Shown piece after piece: positions 18,721 to 28,408 of a stretch of DNA of 64,000 nucleotides. This DNA comes from Hafnia alvei (lineage in GTDB: Bacteria; Pseudomonadota; Gammaproteobacteria; Enterobacterales; Enterobacteriaceae): assembly GCF_034424155.1 (NCBI RefSeq), contig NZ_CP139992.1, positions 3,364,012 through 3,428,011 of the forward strand, read 5' to 3'. A program made the translations under genes and the position numbers. The notes beneath the pieces are model-generated. The model searched no databases, was not told the origin of the DNA, and saw nothing but the letters and a program-made list of their open reading frames with translations. The stretch's first letter is position 1; the number at the start of each line of letters is the position of its first letter.

Positions 18721-20022
18721 TTACCTCTCCCAGTACGACTCTTCCAAACTATCTTCTCGTTCCGGCAGGCCGCGCGTTAGACGTGGTGAATGCTGGTTAA
18801 GCACCTGATAACTCACGCGGTTCGCGTATTTACAGACCTGTGCCAGCGAAGAATACGTCAGGTAAGTTCGCTGATGTTTGCTGGAGTTTGGCACGTTGGT
18901 ACGGTGGAAGCCGTTGGCAGCCACGTCATGCAGCAAGGCGGCAAGTGCACCGTCGCCAGCCCCGTTGGTATTCATGATCTTCTCAGGGCCGCCCATGTAT
19001 GGCGCAATATGCGAGTAGATTTTGAACGGGTTTTCACAGGCGCTTTTGCGCATCGGACGGCTGAATTCATACAGGTTAAATTCGGGAATAACGCCCGGCA
19101 GCAATGGATGCTGAGTCTTACGTTTACCTTCTTCTTCAGTATAACCCGCCATATATAAGCCAATCGGCCCCGCGGTACACAGAACCAGATCGACCCACTC
19201 CAACGCTTTATCTGATGCTGCAAGCGGATCGCTTAATCCAGTTAAGGCTTCTGCTTCTTCTTCATTCATCGCCACAACTGTGACGTTATCGCGCAGGAAA
19301 TCACGCCACCACTGCGGATCGTCAGCAATCACAAACTTAGTCCCCAGCGTCAACACCACTGGTACATTGTGCTTTTTCGCGTATTCAATGGCTTTCATCG
19401 TGGCATCGCGCATCGGCTCGCCCGGTTTGCAGCGCACCAAATAGGCCGTCAACACCAGTGCAGAAGCGCCAGCGATAACCTCTTCCGGAATGCTTTCAGG
19501 ACGCAGCTGATTCATCATTCCTGGGCTGATAGCAAAGGTACGTTCGCCGTTCTCACTAATTAAGGTGAAACAACGACCAATCGCGCCATCAACGCCTTGC
19601 AGATAGTTGAGATCGGTACGGCTGGAGGTATTACATAGATAACGATAGGCATAGCTGCCAATTTTCACGTTGCTGCACATCACGCCCAGTAAAATGGAGC
19701 GATCGTCAGCCAAAACGGAGTAGTTGTGCATGGTGTTGCCGATAGTGCCACCGGCAAACTCATGGGTGATCAGTTCGTTATCTTTCAACTCTTGATACAG
19801 CGCTTCCGCAACATCGTCTTCAATCACCAGAGAATGTCCCTGACTCAGACGGTAACGGGTAATAAATTCGTCGCTGACTTTCGCCTCAATATCCACCAGC
19901 GTTTGGTCGATGCCGACCACGTAGGAGGTATCAATCTCGCTTTTTTGCGTTGCATGCAACAACGGATCGCGCGCGTTTACAGGAAAGTAGTGTTTAGATT
20001 TGCGTTGGCCAGGGAATTTCAT
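18721..20022 (-). CDS. gsk: Inosine/guanosine kinase
   Basis: Gsk phosphorylates inosine and guanosine to IMP and GMP in purine salvage. The 433-residue PfkB-family protein carries the C-terminal signature NTNGAGDGALAALLHD with the catalytic Asp, and family blocks FAGGTIGNTMHNYSVL and NEEEAEALTG. Length matches E. coli (434). It is transcribed away from hemH, with a strong hairpin between them. Confidence 0.95.
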   Translation of the reverse strand: MKFPGQRKSKHYFPVNARDPLLHATQKSEIDTSYVVGIDQTLVDIEAKVSDEFITRYRLSQGHSLVIEDDVAEALYQELKDNELITHEFAGGTIGNTMHNYSVLADDRSILLGVMCSNVKIGSYAYRYLCNTSSRTDLNYLQGVDGAIGRCFTLISENGERTFAISPGMMNQLRPESIPEEVIAGASALVLTAYLVRCKPGEPMRDATMKAIEYAKKHNVPVVLTLGTKFVIADDPQWWRDFLRDNVTVVAMNEEEAEALTGLSDPLAASDKALEWVDLVLCTAGPIGLYMAGYTEEEGKRKTQHPLLPGVIPEFNLYEFSRPMRKSACENPFKIYSHIAPYMGGPEKIMNTNGAGDGALAALLHDVAANGFHRTNVPNSSKHQRTYLTYSSLAQVCKYANRVSYQVLNQHSPRLTRGLPEREDSLEESYWER

Positions 20023-20089
20023 CAGTGTTGTCAGCAGTTATGGAGCGTTGTTATTAACGGGAAGCCGAGAATTCTAACACATCACTTGC

Positions 20090-20122
20090 TTAATCGTCAG
20101 AGCCCAAGACTCTGACGATTAA
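20090..20122 (-). terminator. Hairpin between hemH and gsk
   Basis: A perfect 13-bp stem (TTAATCGTCAGAG / CTCTGACGATTAA) with a 7-base loop, 17 bases after the hemH stop. The T-run is poor. Confidence 0.6.
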
Positions 20123-20138
20123 CTTTAGCCAACGGCGA

Positions 20139-21113
20139 TCACGCAGGGCGCGTCATCTGTTCCATCACCAGTTGATAAAACAGTTCGATATGCAAAGCGT
20201 CATCGTTGAGCGCAGGAATATATTCAAACTGCGTTCCCCCCGCTTCTATAAAGAACTCTTTGTTTTGCACTTTGATCTCTTCAAGCGTTTCCAGACAATC
20301 GGCGGAAAATCCTGGGCAGATAACCTGAAGATGCTTCACGCCTTTAGCTGGAAGCTGCTCAATCGTTTTGTCCGTAAACGGAGTTAACCATTGTTCACGG
20401 CCAAATCGCGACTGGTAGGTCATCATGTAACGCTCAGCGCTAAGCCCTAAGGCATCGGCCACTGCGCGCGTGGTCGCACGGCAACGCTGCGGATAATCAT
20501 CGCCCTGATCGGCATAACGCTGTGGAATTCCGTGGAATGAAAACAGCAGCATGTCCGGTGCGCCATGCTGGGCAAAGCTGGTTTTAATCGTCTGAGCCAG
20601 CGCCGCAATATAAGCAGGATGTTCCGCGTAATCACGGATAAAGTTCAACGAGGGGATACGGCGCATCTGAGCAAAATGTCGGGCGACCGCATCAAATACC
20701 GCCGCATTTGTCGAACAGGAATATTGCGGATAAAGCGGCAGCAGAATAATGCGATCGACACCGGCGTCATGCAGTTTATCAATTGCGCTTTTCAGCGCAG
20801 GCTGACCATAGCTCATACCCAATTCAACCGGAATATTTGGCAAACGCGCCTGCAAAGCGGCCTGCTGGCGGCGGCTATACACCATCAGCGGCGAGCCTTC
20901 ATCCATCCAGACTGATTGATACAGTTTAGCCACTCGAGGAGAGCGGATCGGTAAAATGATGCCGTTTAAAACCGGCCACCAGATCAGGCGAGAAACATCA
21001 ACCACGCGTTTATCGCTGAGAAACTCAGCGAGGTATCGTTTAACCGCTGACGAGGTTGGAGCCTCTGGCGTGCCCAGATTAACTAACAGTACGCCGAACT
21101 TTTCTTGCCTCAT
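20139..21113 (-). CDS. hemH: Ferrochelatase
   Basis: HemH inserts ferrous iron into protoporphyrin IX, the final step of haem synthesis, at the inner membrane face. The 324 residues include the conserved H194 in [12 protein letters not shown] and E275 in [10 protein letters not shown], with the N-terminal [12 protein letters not shown] block. It lies between adk and gsk as in E. coli. Confidence 0.96.
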   Translation of the reverse strand: MRQEKFGVLLVNLGTPEAPTSSAVKRYLAEFLSDKRVVDVSRLIWWPVLNGIILPIRSPRVAKLYQSVWMDEGSPLMVYSRRQQAALQARLPNIPVELGMSYGQPALKSAIDKLHDAGVDRIILLPLYPQYSCSTNAAVFDAVARHFAQMRRIPSLNFIRDYAEHPAYIAALAQTIKTSFAQHGAPDMLLFSFHGIPQRYADQGDDYPQRCRATTRAVADALGLSAERYMMTYQSRFGREQWLTPFTDKTIEQLPAKGVKHLQVICPGFSADCLETLEEIKVQNKEFFIEAGGTQFEYIPALNDDALHIELFYQLVMEQMTRPA

Positions 21114-21228
21114 GCTGCCCTCGGTTTTGCATTATCTTGATAGATTGAAAGTTTTGATATTGTAACCAAAATGCTGCAAATCCCAACCCATTACTCTGAT
21201 TGGTCAACCCCATCACTCGGAGATATAG

Positions 21229-21257
21229 AAAAGGCGGCTATTTATTAGCCGCCTTTT
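21229..21257. terminator. Terminator after adk
   Basis: AAAAGGCGGCTA / TAGCCGCCTTTT with loop TTTAT; runs of A and T on the two sides make it usable in both directions. Confidence 0.9.
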
Positions 21258-21297
21258 ATCGCTCTAGGCCAAACTCGCCTAAAATCGTTCTTATTTC

Positions 21298-21960
<663 letters not shown>

Positions 21961-22057
21961 TTATTTTTTATAAAATTCAAAAACACTAAACCTTACCATT
22001 TTTGTGACCGCTACCTCAAGGAATCGGGCCGCTGCTGAAACGTGAAACTCACATAAT

Positions 22058-22100
22058 AAAACGGGCGCAGATGATTTTTCTCTCACCTGCGCCCGTTTTT
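22058..22100. terminator. Terminator after the GH105 gene
   Basis: AAAACGGGCGCAG / CTGCGCCCGTTTT, 13-bp stem with a 16-base loop, followed by T-runs on either strand. Confidence 0.88.
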
Positions 22101-22123
22101 GGCCTGATTCTCAGCAATGAACG

Positions 22124-23263
22124 TTATAGATAAACGCGCATATATTCTGACAGACACAAAATAGCCATCGCCTGACCATACGGCATTGAGGTCAGTGGGA
22201 TCTGGCGATAATAATCGTAGTCTCGCCCCATCGCCGTGCCAAACGACACATTGGTCAATTCACCCTCGGCATTAATATGCTTGATCACGCCTTTCACCGC
22301 TTTTTCTGCCGTGTGCGCATAGTCTGCGCTGATGTAGCGTTTGCGCACCGCTTTGAGAATGCCGTAGGCAAATCCGGCGGTGGCAGACGACTCAACGTAG
22401 GAATCAGGATCGTCGAGTAAGGTGTGCCACAAACCGCTGTCATCCTGACATTTCGCCAATGCTGAAACCTGGCTTTCCAGTACCTGAATCAAGAAACGTC
22501 GCGTGGCATCATATTCAGGGAGATCCAGCAGATCGATAAATTCAGGGATCACCATCGTCAACCAGCTGTTCCCTCTCGCCCAACGCGCTTTGGCAAAGTT
22601 GTGGTGGCCTTCAAACGTCCAACCGTGGAACCACAGACCGGTTTCACGCTCCATCAGATGCTGGGTATGCACCAAAAACTGATATTTTGCTTCTTCAATA
22701 TATTCAGGCTTGTTCAGCAGCTTGCCAATTTTTGCCAACGGCAACACGCTCATCATCAGGGTGTCATCCCAGAGCTGTTGATGATTCTCTTCTGCCAGCG
22801 TGACGTGCTGCATTCCACCACGTTCGGTACGCGGCATTTCATACATCACCCATTCGGCCCAGCGCTCTAAGTAAGGCAGCCAGCGCGGATCTTGAGTCTC
22901 TTCATAGCGATAAGCCAGTGTCAAAAACGGACACACCGTATTCACGTTTTTGGTGGGTGTCCCCTCAGCAAAGCGCTCGGTAAACCAGTCATCAATGATG
23001 GCGCGCATCGCTTGATCGCCGGTCTGCTGGTAATACTGATAAATGCCGTAGAGACCGATACCGTGCGTCCACTCCCAGCCCGCCCAGCCTTTGGTATCAA
23101 TCACTCTTCCATCATCCAAGCGCAGCAGGAACTCTCCGGTTTCGTCGCTGATATTAATCAGATTGTCAGTCATCTTACAGATTAATCCCTTAAGCTCATC
23201 GCGAGCGATGAAGCGCTCAGGCTGACGCAGTAATGGGCTGTGTTTTACCGGATATACGAGCAT
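22124..23263 (-). CDS. Glycoside hydrolase family 105 (unsaturated glucuronyl/galacturonyl hydrolase)
   Basis: A 379-residue (alpha/alpha)6-barrel hydrolase of family GH105 (YteR/YesR/RhiN type). These cytoplasmic enzymes remove the 4,5-unsaturated uronic acid left by polysaccharide lyases, for example from rhamnogalacturonan fragments. Family-like parts are WAGWEWTHGIGLYGI, GGMQHVT...LWDDTLMMSV (with the likely catalytic Asp), ARGNSWLTMVIPE and SYVESSATAGFAYGI. No signal peptide is seen. The adjacent upstream gene is a GPH-type symporter that would import the substrate but is frameshifted. Exact sugar is not known. The locus is absent from the E. coli K-12 adk-htpG interval and so is accessory. 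Confidence 0.88.
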   Translation of the reverse strand: MLVYPVKHSPLLRQPERFIARDELKGLICKMTDNLINISDETGEFLLRLDDGRVIDTKGWAGWEWTHGIGLYGIYQYYQQTGDQAMRAIIDDWFTERFAEGTPTKNVNTVCPFLTLAYRYEETQDPRWLPYLERWAEWVMYEMPRTERGGMQHVTLAEENHQQLWDDTLMMSVLPLAKIGKLLNKPEYIEEAKYQFLVHTQHLMERETGLWFHGWTFEGHHNFAKARWARGNSWLTMVIPEFIDLLDLPEYDATRRFLIQVLESQVSALAKCQDDSGLWHTLLDDPDSYVESSATAGFAYGILKAVRKRYISADYAHTAEKAVKGVIKHINAEGELTNVSFGTAMGRDYDYYRQIPLTSMPYGQAMAILCLSEYMRVYL

Positions 23264-23335
23264 GGGAACTCCCTTAATTAATTCAGAAAATAATTCAAAT
23301 TCATTTCACTGTGTCATTTCGCTGCGCCGTGCGGA

Positions 23336-24911
23336 TTAGGCATTTTTTAATATATGCAACTCCTTAGGCGCAGGTTTATCCCGATTGAGATAGCCAATAT
23401 TGTTGTTACCCCATAACGATTCGTATGGCATACCGGCCAGCAGTTCGACGGTTGCTTTCGCTTCTGGCGTGATTTGCTCTGGCACGATATGCCCTGCCTC
23501 GCGCATTTTGATGGTTTCTTCGCGCAGCACGCTGTGCGTTTGCAGGTTGAGCTTGAAGCGTAAGGAGATATAAAAACCGACGCATAGCACACAAACGGTG
23601 CCTACGCTGAGGATCATCAGAATGGTATGGCTGACTGTTGAAGCCTGCTGTGCTTGGCCCGAAACAAAACCGGAAAGTTGCATTACAATCCCGACTAACA
23701 TCACCGCGCAGGCCTGAGAAGCTTTACGGGTGAGCGTCATAATGCCGGCAAAAATGCCTTCACGGCGTTGTCCCGTGATCACTTCATCAACGTCAGCAAT
23801 ATAGGTGTAGGTATTCCACGGCACATAGTTGATACCACCGCGCCCCAACCCTGCCACCGCGGAAATCAGCAACAGCAGCGACATCGCGTCATTCATGCCT
23901 GCGTAATACAATACGCCATAAGACAAGGCGCTAAGGCCGAACAACACCACCACCAAGCGATATGAAGGCGCGGGGCCAAAGCGGATACACAGAGGGATCA
24001 TGCCAATAACCGCAATAAACTGCATGATGGCCATGGTTCCCATCAAACTAGACGCGACGGTAGCGCTTTGCATCAGCACAAACACCACGTAGTAGGTGAA
24101 CACCGCGTTAAAGACGTCCTGTGCTATACCCACCAAGGTACATCCCCAGATGCTGGCGGAAGATACGAATACGCAGCGTTGAGGTCAGTTCCACGTTTAA
24201 ACGCTTCAGGCTTTGTAGCAAGGTGAGTTTTTGCTTCTCCTGCTCGGCTCTGAGTTGAGCTTCAGACATCTCTTCTCGTGGTCGTTCCCACGTATAGAAA
24301 TAGACCAGCGTCAACACACCCGCGCAGATAACGGAGAACACTAAGCTGGCGTAGAAAAAGGAGATGGCGTTATCTTTGCCGAAATAAGCCAACAGAATGC
24401 CCGGTAGAAATGCCGCCAATATGGCAGAGAGCTGTGCCAAGGCAATTCGAGCGCCGGAAAATTTGGTTTTCTGTTTAAAGTCATCGGTCATTTCTGGCAC
24501 CAGCGTTTCGTATGGCACCAATATCATCGAGTAAACAACGTCAAAGAAAAGGTAGGTCAGCAGATAGTACCAATAGTGCATCTCGCCAACCCACATTAGG
24601 CTATAGCTGAACACCAAAGGAATGCCGAGCAGAATAAAGAATTTACGGCGGCCAAAGCGCTTACCCAAACGCGTTGAGCCAAAGTTGTCGGTTAAAAACC
24701 CCATTAAAGGACTGACTACCGCATCAAGCACTCTCGCCATAGCAAAAATAAACGTGGCTTCAATCGGGCTTAGTCCACAAAACGTGGTGTAAAAATAGAG
24801 AAGCCAGGCCGCTGTTAGGGCCGTGGTGCCTGCACCGAGAAAATCTCCGGAACCGTAAGCCAAATAGTTCATCAGCCCTATTTTGCGTGTCTTTTGCAAT
24901 GGCATCGTCAT
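23336..24911 (-). pseudogene. GPH-family sugar:cation symporter, frameshifted
   Basis: Two overlapping frames together make one 12-helix GPH (glycoside-pentoside-hexuronide) transporter of about 525 residues. The first runs from 24911 (GGGGAA before it; MPLQKTRKIGLMNYLAYG) to a stop near 24108 and the second resumes as IAQDVFNAVFTYYVVF. The break is at TATA (24125-24128): restoring one TA pair, i.e. TATATA, would read GGYIAQDVF through. So a 2-bp loss (or a single-base gain) is the simplest cause. It would have imported oligouronides for the GH105 enzyme. Either a real recent loss or a sequencing error. Confidence 0.85.
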
Positions 24912-25100
24912 CACTTTCGTTCCCCGTAGTGTCTTATCTGAGCCCCCTCCGCGATTTCGGTCACTCACGAAATAGCAGAGGGAACTCTTCCTATGGGTCT
25001 AAAGTAGGTTTATGACCGACTGAAAACCTTTGTGCTTTTGCCACTTGATGACGGTGAATGGCAAAAATATAAAGAGATTACCGATCAACCTCTCCGTTTT

Positions 25101-25119
25101 TATAAAACAGCGTTTTGTT
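25101..25119. promoter_or_regulatory. Possible KdgR-type operator
   Basis: TATAAAACAGCGTTTTGTT matches the remembered KdgR consensus (AATRAAAYRNYRTTTYATT) at all but two places. KdgR represses pectin and rhamnogalacturonan genes in Dickeya and relatives, which fits the GH105/symporter locus 190 bp downstream on the minus strand. AT-rich sequence could match by chance. Confidence 0.35.
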
Positions 25120-25201
25120 TTTATCAAAGTTGATGTTCAAAAATGCAATGCACGACGCAAAAACAGAGGGGGATTGAAGAAAAAAACGGCAATGACAGGA
25201 T

Positions 25202-25234
25202 AAAAAAATGCCGCCCCGTATCACGGCGCGGCAT
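25202..25234 (-). terminator. Rho-independent terminator after htpG
   Basis: ATGCCGC / GCGGCAT with a nested CCGT/ACGG; on the minus strand it is followed by seven T. Confidence 0.9.
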
Positions 25235-25258
25235 AGGTTATGACTTGATTAACAACGA

Positions 25259-27127
25259 TTAAGCCAGCAGTAAATCGTTAACACGTTTAATGAACTGGTT
25301 TGGATCTTCCAAGCTACCGCGTTCAGCCAGCAGTGACTGATCCAGCAGCAGTTCAATCCATTCACCAAAGCGAGCTTCGTCTTGCTCATCAGCGGCACGT
25401 TTCACCAGCGCATGGTCAGGATTGAGCTCAAAGATATATTTAATTTCAGGCGCATCCTGACCGGCAGCAGCAAACAGTTTTGCCATCTGCGTGGTCATTT
25501 CATCCGCGTCGGTAGTGACTACCGCTGGGGTTTCGGTCAAACGATGCGTCAGACGTACGTCTTTCACACGGTCGCCCAGCAGGGTTTTCACGCGCTCAAC
25601 AAATGGTTCCAGCGCCTTTTCAGCTTCTTTCTGTTCGCTGGTTTCTTCATCAGCCAGCTTATCCAGAGACTCATCTTTTTTGCTGACGGATTGGAATGGC
25701 TTACCATCGAACTCGGTCAGATAGCTCATCATCCATTCGTCGATGCGATCGGAAAGCAGCAGCACTTCGATACCTTTCTTACGCAGCAGCTCCAGATGTG
25801 GGCTGCTCTTCGCCGCCGCATAGCTGTCGGCCGTGATGTAATAAATCTTCTCTTGGCCTTCCACCATACGACTGATGTAGTCAGTCAGAGAAACGTTCTG
25901 CACCGCGCTGTCGTTGTGAGTCGATGCAAAGCGCAGCAGCTTAGCAATGGCTTCAGCGTTGCTACCGTCTTCGGCTGGGCCTTCTTTCAGCACCAGACCA
26001 AACTGCTGCCAGAATTTCTGGTATTTCTCAGCATCGTCTTTGGCCAGTTTATCCAGCATCTGCAACACGCGTTTAGTCAGCGCAGCACGCAGACTTTGCG
26101 TCACGCGGCTATCTTGCAGAATTTCACGCGAAACGTTTAATGGCAGATCGTTTGAATCGATCAGACCACGCACAAAGCGCAGATAGTTCGGCATGAACTG
26201 CTCGGCGTCATCCATAATGAATACGCGCTGCACATACAGTTTCAGCCCGTGCTTATGGTCGCGATTGAACAGATCCCACGGTGCCTGCGCAGGAATGTAC
26301 AGCAGGCTGGTGTATTCCTGCTTACCTTCAACGCGGTTATGGCTCCAAGTGACTGGATCGGTAAAGTCATGGGCAATGTGCTTGTAGAACTCTTTGTACT
26401 CTTCGTCGGTAACTTCAGACTTGGTACGCGTCCACAAAGCCTGCGCCTTGTTGATTTTTTCCCACTTCTGCTCGCCGTCTTCACCTTCAGTGGTCAGGAT
26501 CTCGACCGGCAGGGCGATATGGTCAGAGTATTTGCTGATGATATTGCGCAGACGCCAATCATCAAGGAACTCATCTTCACCTTCGCGCAGATGCAGCGTG
26601 ATCTCAGTACCGCGCTCGACTTTTTCGATGTCAGCGATGGTGTAATCACCCTCGCCTTCTGATTCCCAGAATACCGCCTGATCGGCGTTAGCACCGGCTG
26701 AACGCGTGCGAACGGTGACTTTGTCTGCCACGATGAAAGCAGAATAGAAACCAACACCAAACTGGCCAATCAGTTGGCTGTCTTTGGCTTGATCGGAACC
26801 GATAGATTCCAAGAATGCCTTGGTGCCTGATTTCGCAATCGTCCCCAGATTGTCGATAACTTCGTCACGGGTCATCCCGATGCCGTTATCGCTCAGAGTC
26901 AGGGTGCGTTTTTCTTTATCTGCTGAAATGCGAACGTGCAGATTACCGTCGCCTTCATACAGCTCAGGGCTTGATAACGCGCGGAAACGCAGTTTATCGG
27001 CCGCGTCGGATGCGTTGGAAATCAGCTCACGCAGGAAAATTTCTTTGTTTGAATAGAGTGAGTGGATCATCAAATGCAGAAGCTGTTTGACTTCTGACTG
27101 GAAGCCACGGGTTTCTTGGCCTTTCAT
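25259..27127 (-). CDS. htpG: Chaperone protein HtpG (Hsp90)
   Basis: Bacterial Hsp90, a dimeric ATP-dependent chaperone in the cytoplasm. The 622 residues show the GHKL ATPase motifs ([33 protein letters not shown]), the middle domain ([24 protein letters not shown]) and the C-terminal dimer domain. A sigma-32 promoter lies 180 bp upstream, and an ERIC element is placed between the two. Its neighbours, adk side and recR side, are as in E. coli apart from the uronide locus. Confidence 0.97.
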   Translation of the reverse strand: MKGQETRGFQSEVKQLLHLMIHSLYSNKEIFLRELISNASDAADKLRFRALSSPELYEGDGNLHVRISADKEKRTLTLSDNGIGMTRDEVIDNLGTIAKSGTKAFLESIGSDQAKDSQLIGQFGVGFYSAFIVADKVTVRTRSAGANADQAVFWESEGEGDYTIADIEKVERGTEITLHLREGEDEFLDDWRLRNIISKYSDHIALPVEILTTEGEDGEQKWEKINKAQALWTRTKSEVTDEEYKEFYKHIAHDFTDPVTWSHNRVEGKQEYTSLLYIPAQAPWDLFNRDHKHGLKLYVQRVFIMDDAEQFMPNYLRFVRGLIDSNDLPLNVSREILQDSRVTQSLRAALTKRVLQMLDKLAKDDAEKYQKFWQQFGLVLKEGPAEDGSNAEAIAKLLRFASTHNDSAVQNVSLTDYISRMVEGQEKIYYITADSYAAAKSSPHLELLRKKGIEVLLLSDRIDEWMMSYLTEFDGKPFQSVSKKDESLDKLADEETSEQKEAEKALEPFVERVKTLLGDRVKDVRLTHRLTETPAVVTTDADEMTTQMAKLFAAAGQDAPEIKYIFELNPDHALVKRAADEQDEARFGEWIELLLDQSLLAERGSLEDPNQFIKRVNDLLLA

Positions 27128-27171
27128 AATTTTGCTTTTACCTCAATGGATAGCACTCAGACAAAATGTTT

Positions 27172-27294
27172 TACCCTTCATTGTTCAAGCTGTATGTGCG
27201 TTAGCTGCGTTTATTCGCCCAAGTCACATAGTTATCTATGCTCCTAGGGACTCATAAACTCGCTGCCTTACTACAACTTGAACTATTTTGGGTA
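27172..27294. repeat. ERIC element in the htpG leader
   Basis: A 123-bp imperfect palindrome with ends TACCC...GTTCAAGCTGTA and TACAACTTGAAC...GGGTA. The centre (GTCACATAGTTATCTATG then CTCCTAGGGACTCA) matches the Enterobacterial Repetitive Intergenic Consensus core (GTCACTTACTTATGTAAG, CTCCTGGGGATTCA). It begins and ends with TA, the usual target. It would be transcribed as part of the htpG mRNA and fold into a long hairpin. Confidence 0.9.
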
Positions 27295-27305
27295 GAGTGG
27301 TTAAA

Positions 27306-27333
27306 AAATGGGGATGGGATGTTGAATTTCAAG
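27306..27333 (-). promoter_or_regulatory. Sigma-32 heat-shock promoter of htpG
   Basis: On the minus strand CTTGAA (27328-27333) and CCCCATTT (27306-27313) are separated by 14 bp, a near-perfect match to the sigma-32 consensus. Confidence 0.88.
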
Positions 27334-27353
27334 GGTAAAAAATACAATCGAGG

Positions 27354-27410
27354 AAAAAAGAAATGCGGCGTGTAACCCAGATCACTTTATGAGTGGGTAA
27401 ATTACACGCC
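27354..27410 (-). terminator. Terminator after recR
   Basis: GGCGTGTAA / TTACACGCC with a nested CCCA/TGGG, followed on the minus strand by a T-rich tract. It ends the dnaX-ybaB-recR operon. Confidence 0.82.
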
Positions 27411-27423
27411 GGTCAGGCAGAGG

Positions 27424-28029
27424 TTAAAAACGAACGGGGTTACGTCCGGCCAGAGAGTGCGACAAAGTAGTGCCGTCCACCATCTCAAGCTCACCGCCAA
27501 CGGGAACACCGTGGGCAATGCGGGAAGCCAATACGCCGTGAGCATTGCACATTTCAGCAATGTAGTTCGCGGTTGCTTCGCCTTCAACCGTTGGGTTAGT
27601 GGCCAAAATCACCTCGGTGAGTGACTCCTGTCCCAAACGCTCTTCCAAGCGATCTAAACCGATATCCTGCGGGCCGATACCGTCCAGCGGGGACAAATGC
27701 CCCATCAGAACAAAGTAACGGCCTGAGAATTGCCCGGTTTGCTCTATCGCATGGATATCTGCTGGGCTTTCGACCACGCAGATTTGTCCATTTTCTTTAC
27801 GACGCGAGTTAGAACAAATCGTACATATATCCTGTTCGGTAAATGTACGACAGTCTTCACAATGGCCGATTTCCGACATCGCTCGGGTAAGCGCCTGCGC
27901 CAGACGCATTCCACCGCTGCGATCGCGCTGCAGCATGTGGAATGCCATGCGCTGCGCCGACTTCGGGCCAACGCCCGGCAGGCAGCGCAGTGCTTCCATT
28001 AATGATTCAAGAAGCGGGCTGGTTTGCAT
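27424..28029 (-). CDS. recR: Recombination mediator RecR
   Basis: RecR works with RecF and RecO to load RecA on gapped DNA. It has 201 residues as in E. coli: an HhH region ([15 protein letters not shown]), a zinc site C57, C60, C69, C72, and a Toprim domain ([30 protein letters not shown]). Its ATG overlaps the ybaB stop (TGATG), so the two are coupled. Confidence 0.97.
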   Translation of the reverse strand: MQTSPLLESLMEALRCLPGVGPKSAQRMAFHMLQRDRSGGMRLAQALTRAMSEIGHCEDCRTFTEQDICTICSNSRRKENGQICVVESPADIHAIEQTGQFSGRYFVLMGHLSPLDGIGPQDIGLDRLEERLGQESLTEVILATNPTVEGEATANYIAEMCNAHGVLASRIAHGVPVGGELEMVDGTTLSHSLAGRNPVRF

Positions 28030-28358
28030 CAGAATGGCATCTTGAAGCCCGGCGGTAACTGCATACCGCTGGAAACTGAAGCCATTTTTTCTTTCTGAGT
28101 TTCTTCAATACGGCGTGCCGCATCGTTGAACGCGGCAGCGATCAGATCTTCCAGCATCTCTTTATCGTCTTCCATCAGGCTTGGATCGATTTCGATACGA
28201 CGGCAGTTATGCGCACCGTTGATGGTCACTTTTACCAGACCCGCGCCAGATTCACCGGTCACTTCCAGCTGAGCGATCTCTTCCTGCACTTTCGCCATTT
28301 TGTCTTGCATTTGCTGGGCTTGCTTCATCAGGTTGCCCAATCCGCCTTTACCAAACAT
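28029..28358 (-). CDS. ybaB: Nucleoid-associated protein YbaB/EbfC
   Basis: A small DNA-binding protein found with recR and dnaX in many bacteria. The start at 28358 gives 109 residues beginning [18 protein letters not shown], identical in length to E. coli; the longer frame from 28403 lacks family support. It is coupled to recR by a one-base overlap. Confidence 0.95.
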   Translation of the reverse strand: MFGKGGLGNLMKQAQQMQDKMAKVQEEIAQLEVTGESGAGLVKVTINGAHNCRRIEIDPSLMEDDKEMLEDLIAAAFNDAARRIEETQKEKMASVSSGMQLPPGFKMPF

Positions 28359-28408
28359 AGTGTTCTCTCTTTGCGTGGGGCTGTGTCGGCCTTGTGCTGA
28401 CACAGCGG

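Larger units (their letters stand above)
24912..25258. other. Region between the transporter and htpG
   Basis: No gene is seen in these 347 bases. They hold the htpG terminator, a KdgR-like palindrome (25101-25119) and presumably the promoter of the leftward uronide locus. Confidence 0.5.

Noticed and set aside
25382..26140. 252-residue open frame on the plus strand
   Set aside because: Antisense inside htpG, with no ribosome site or family features.
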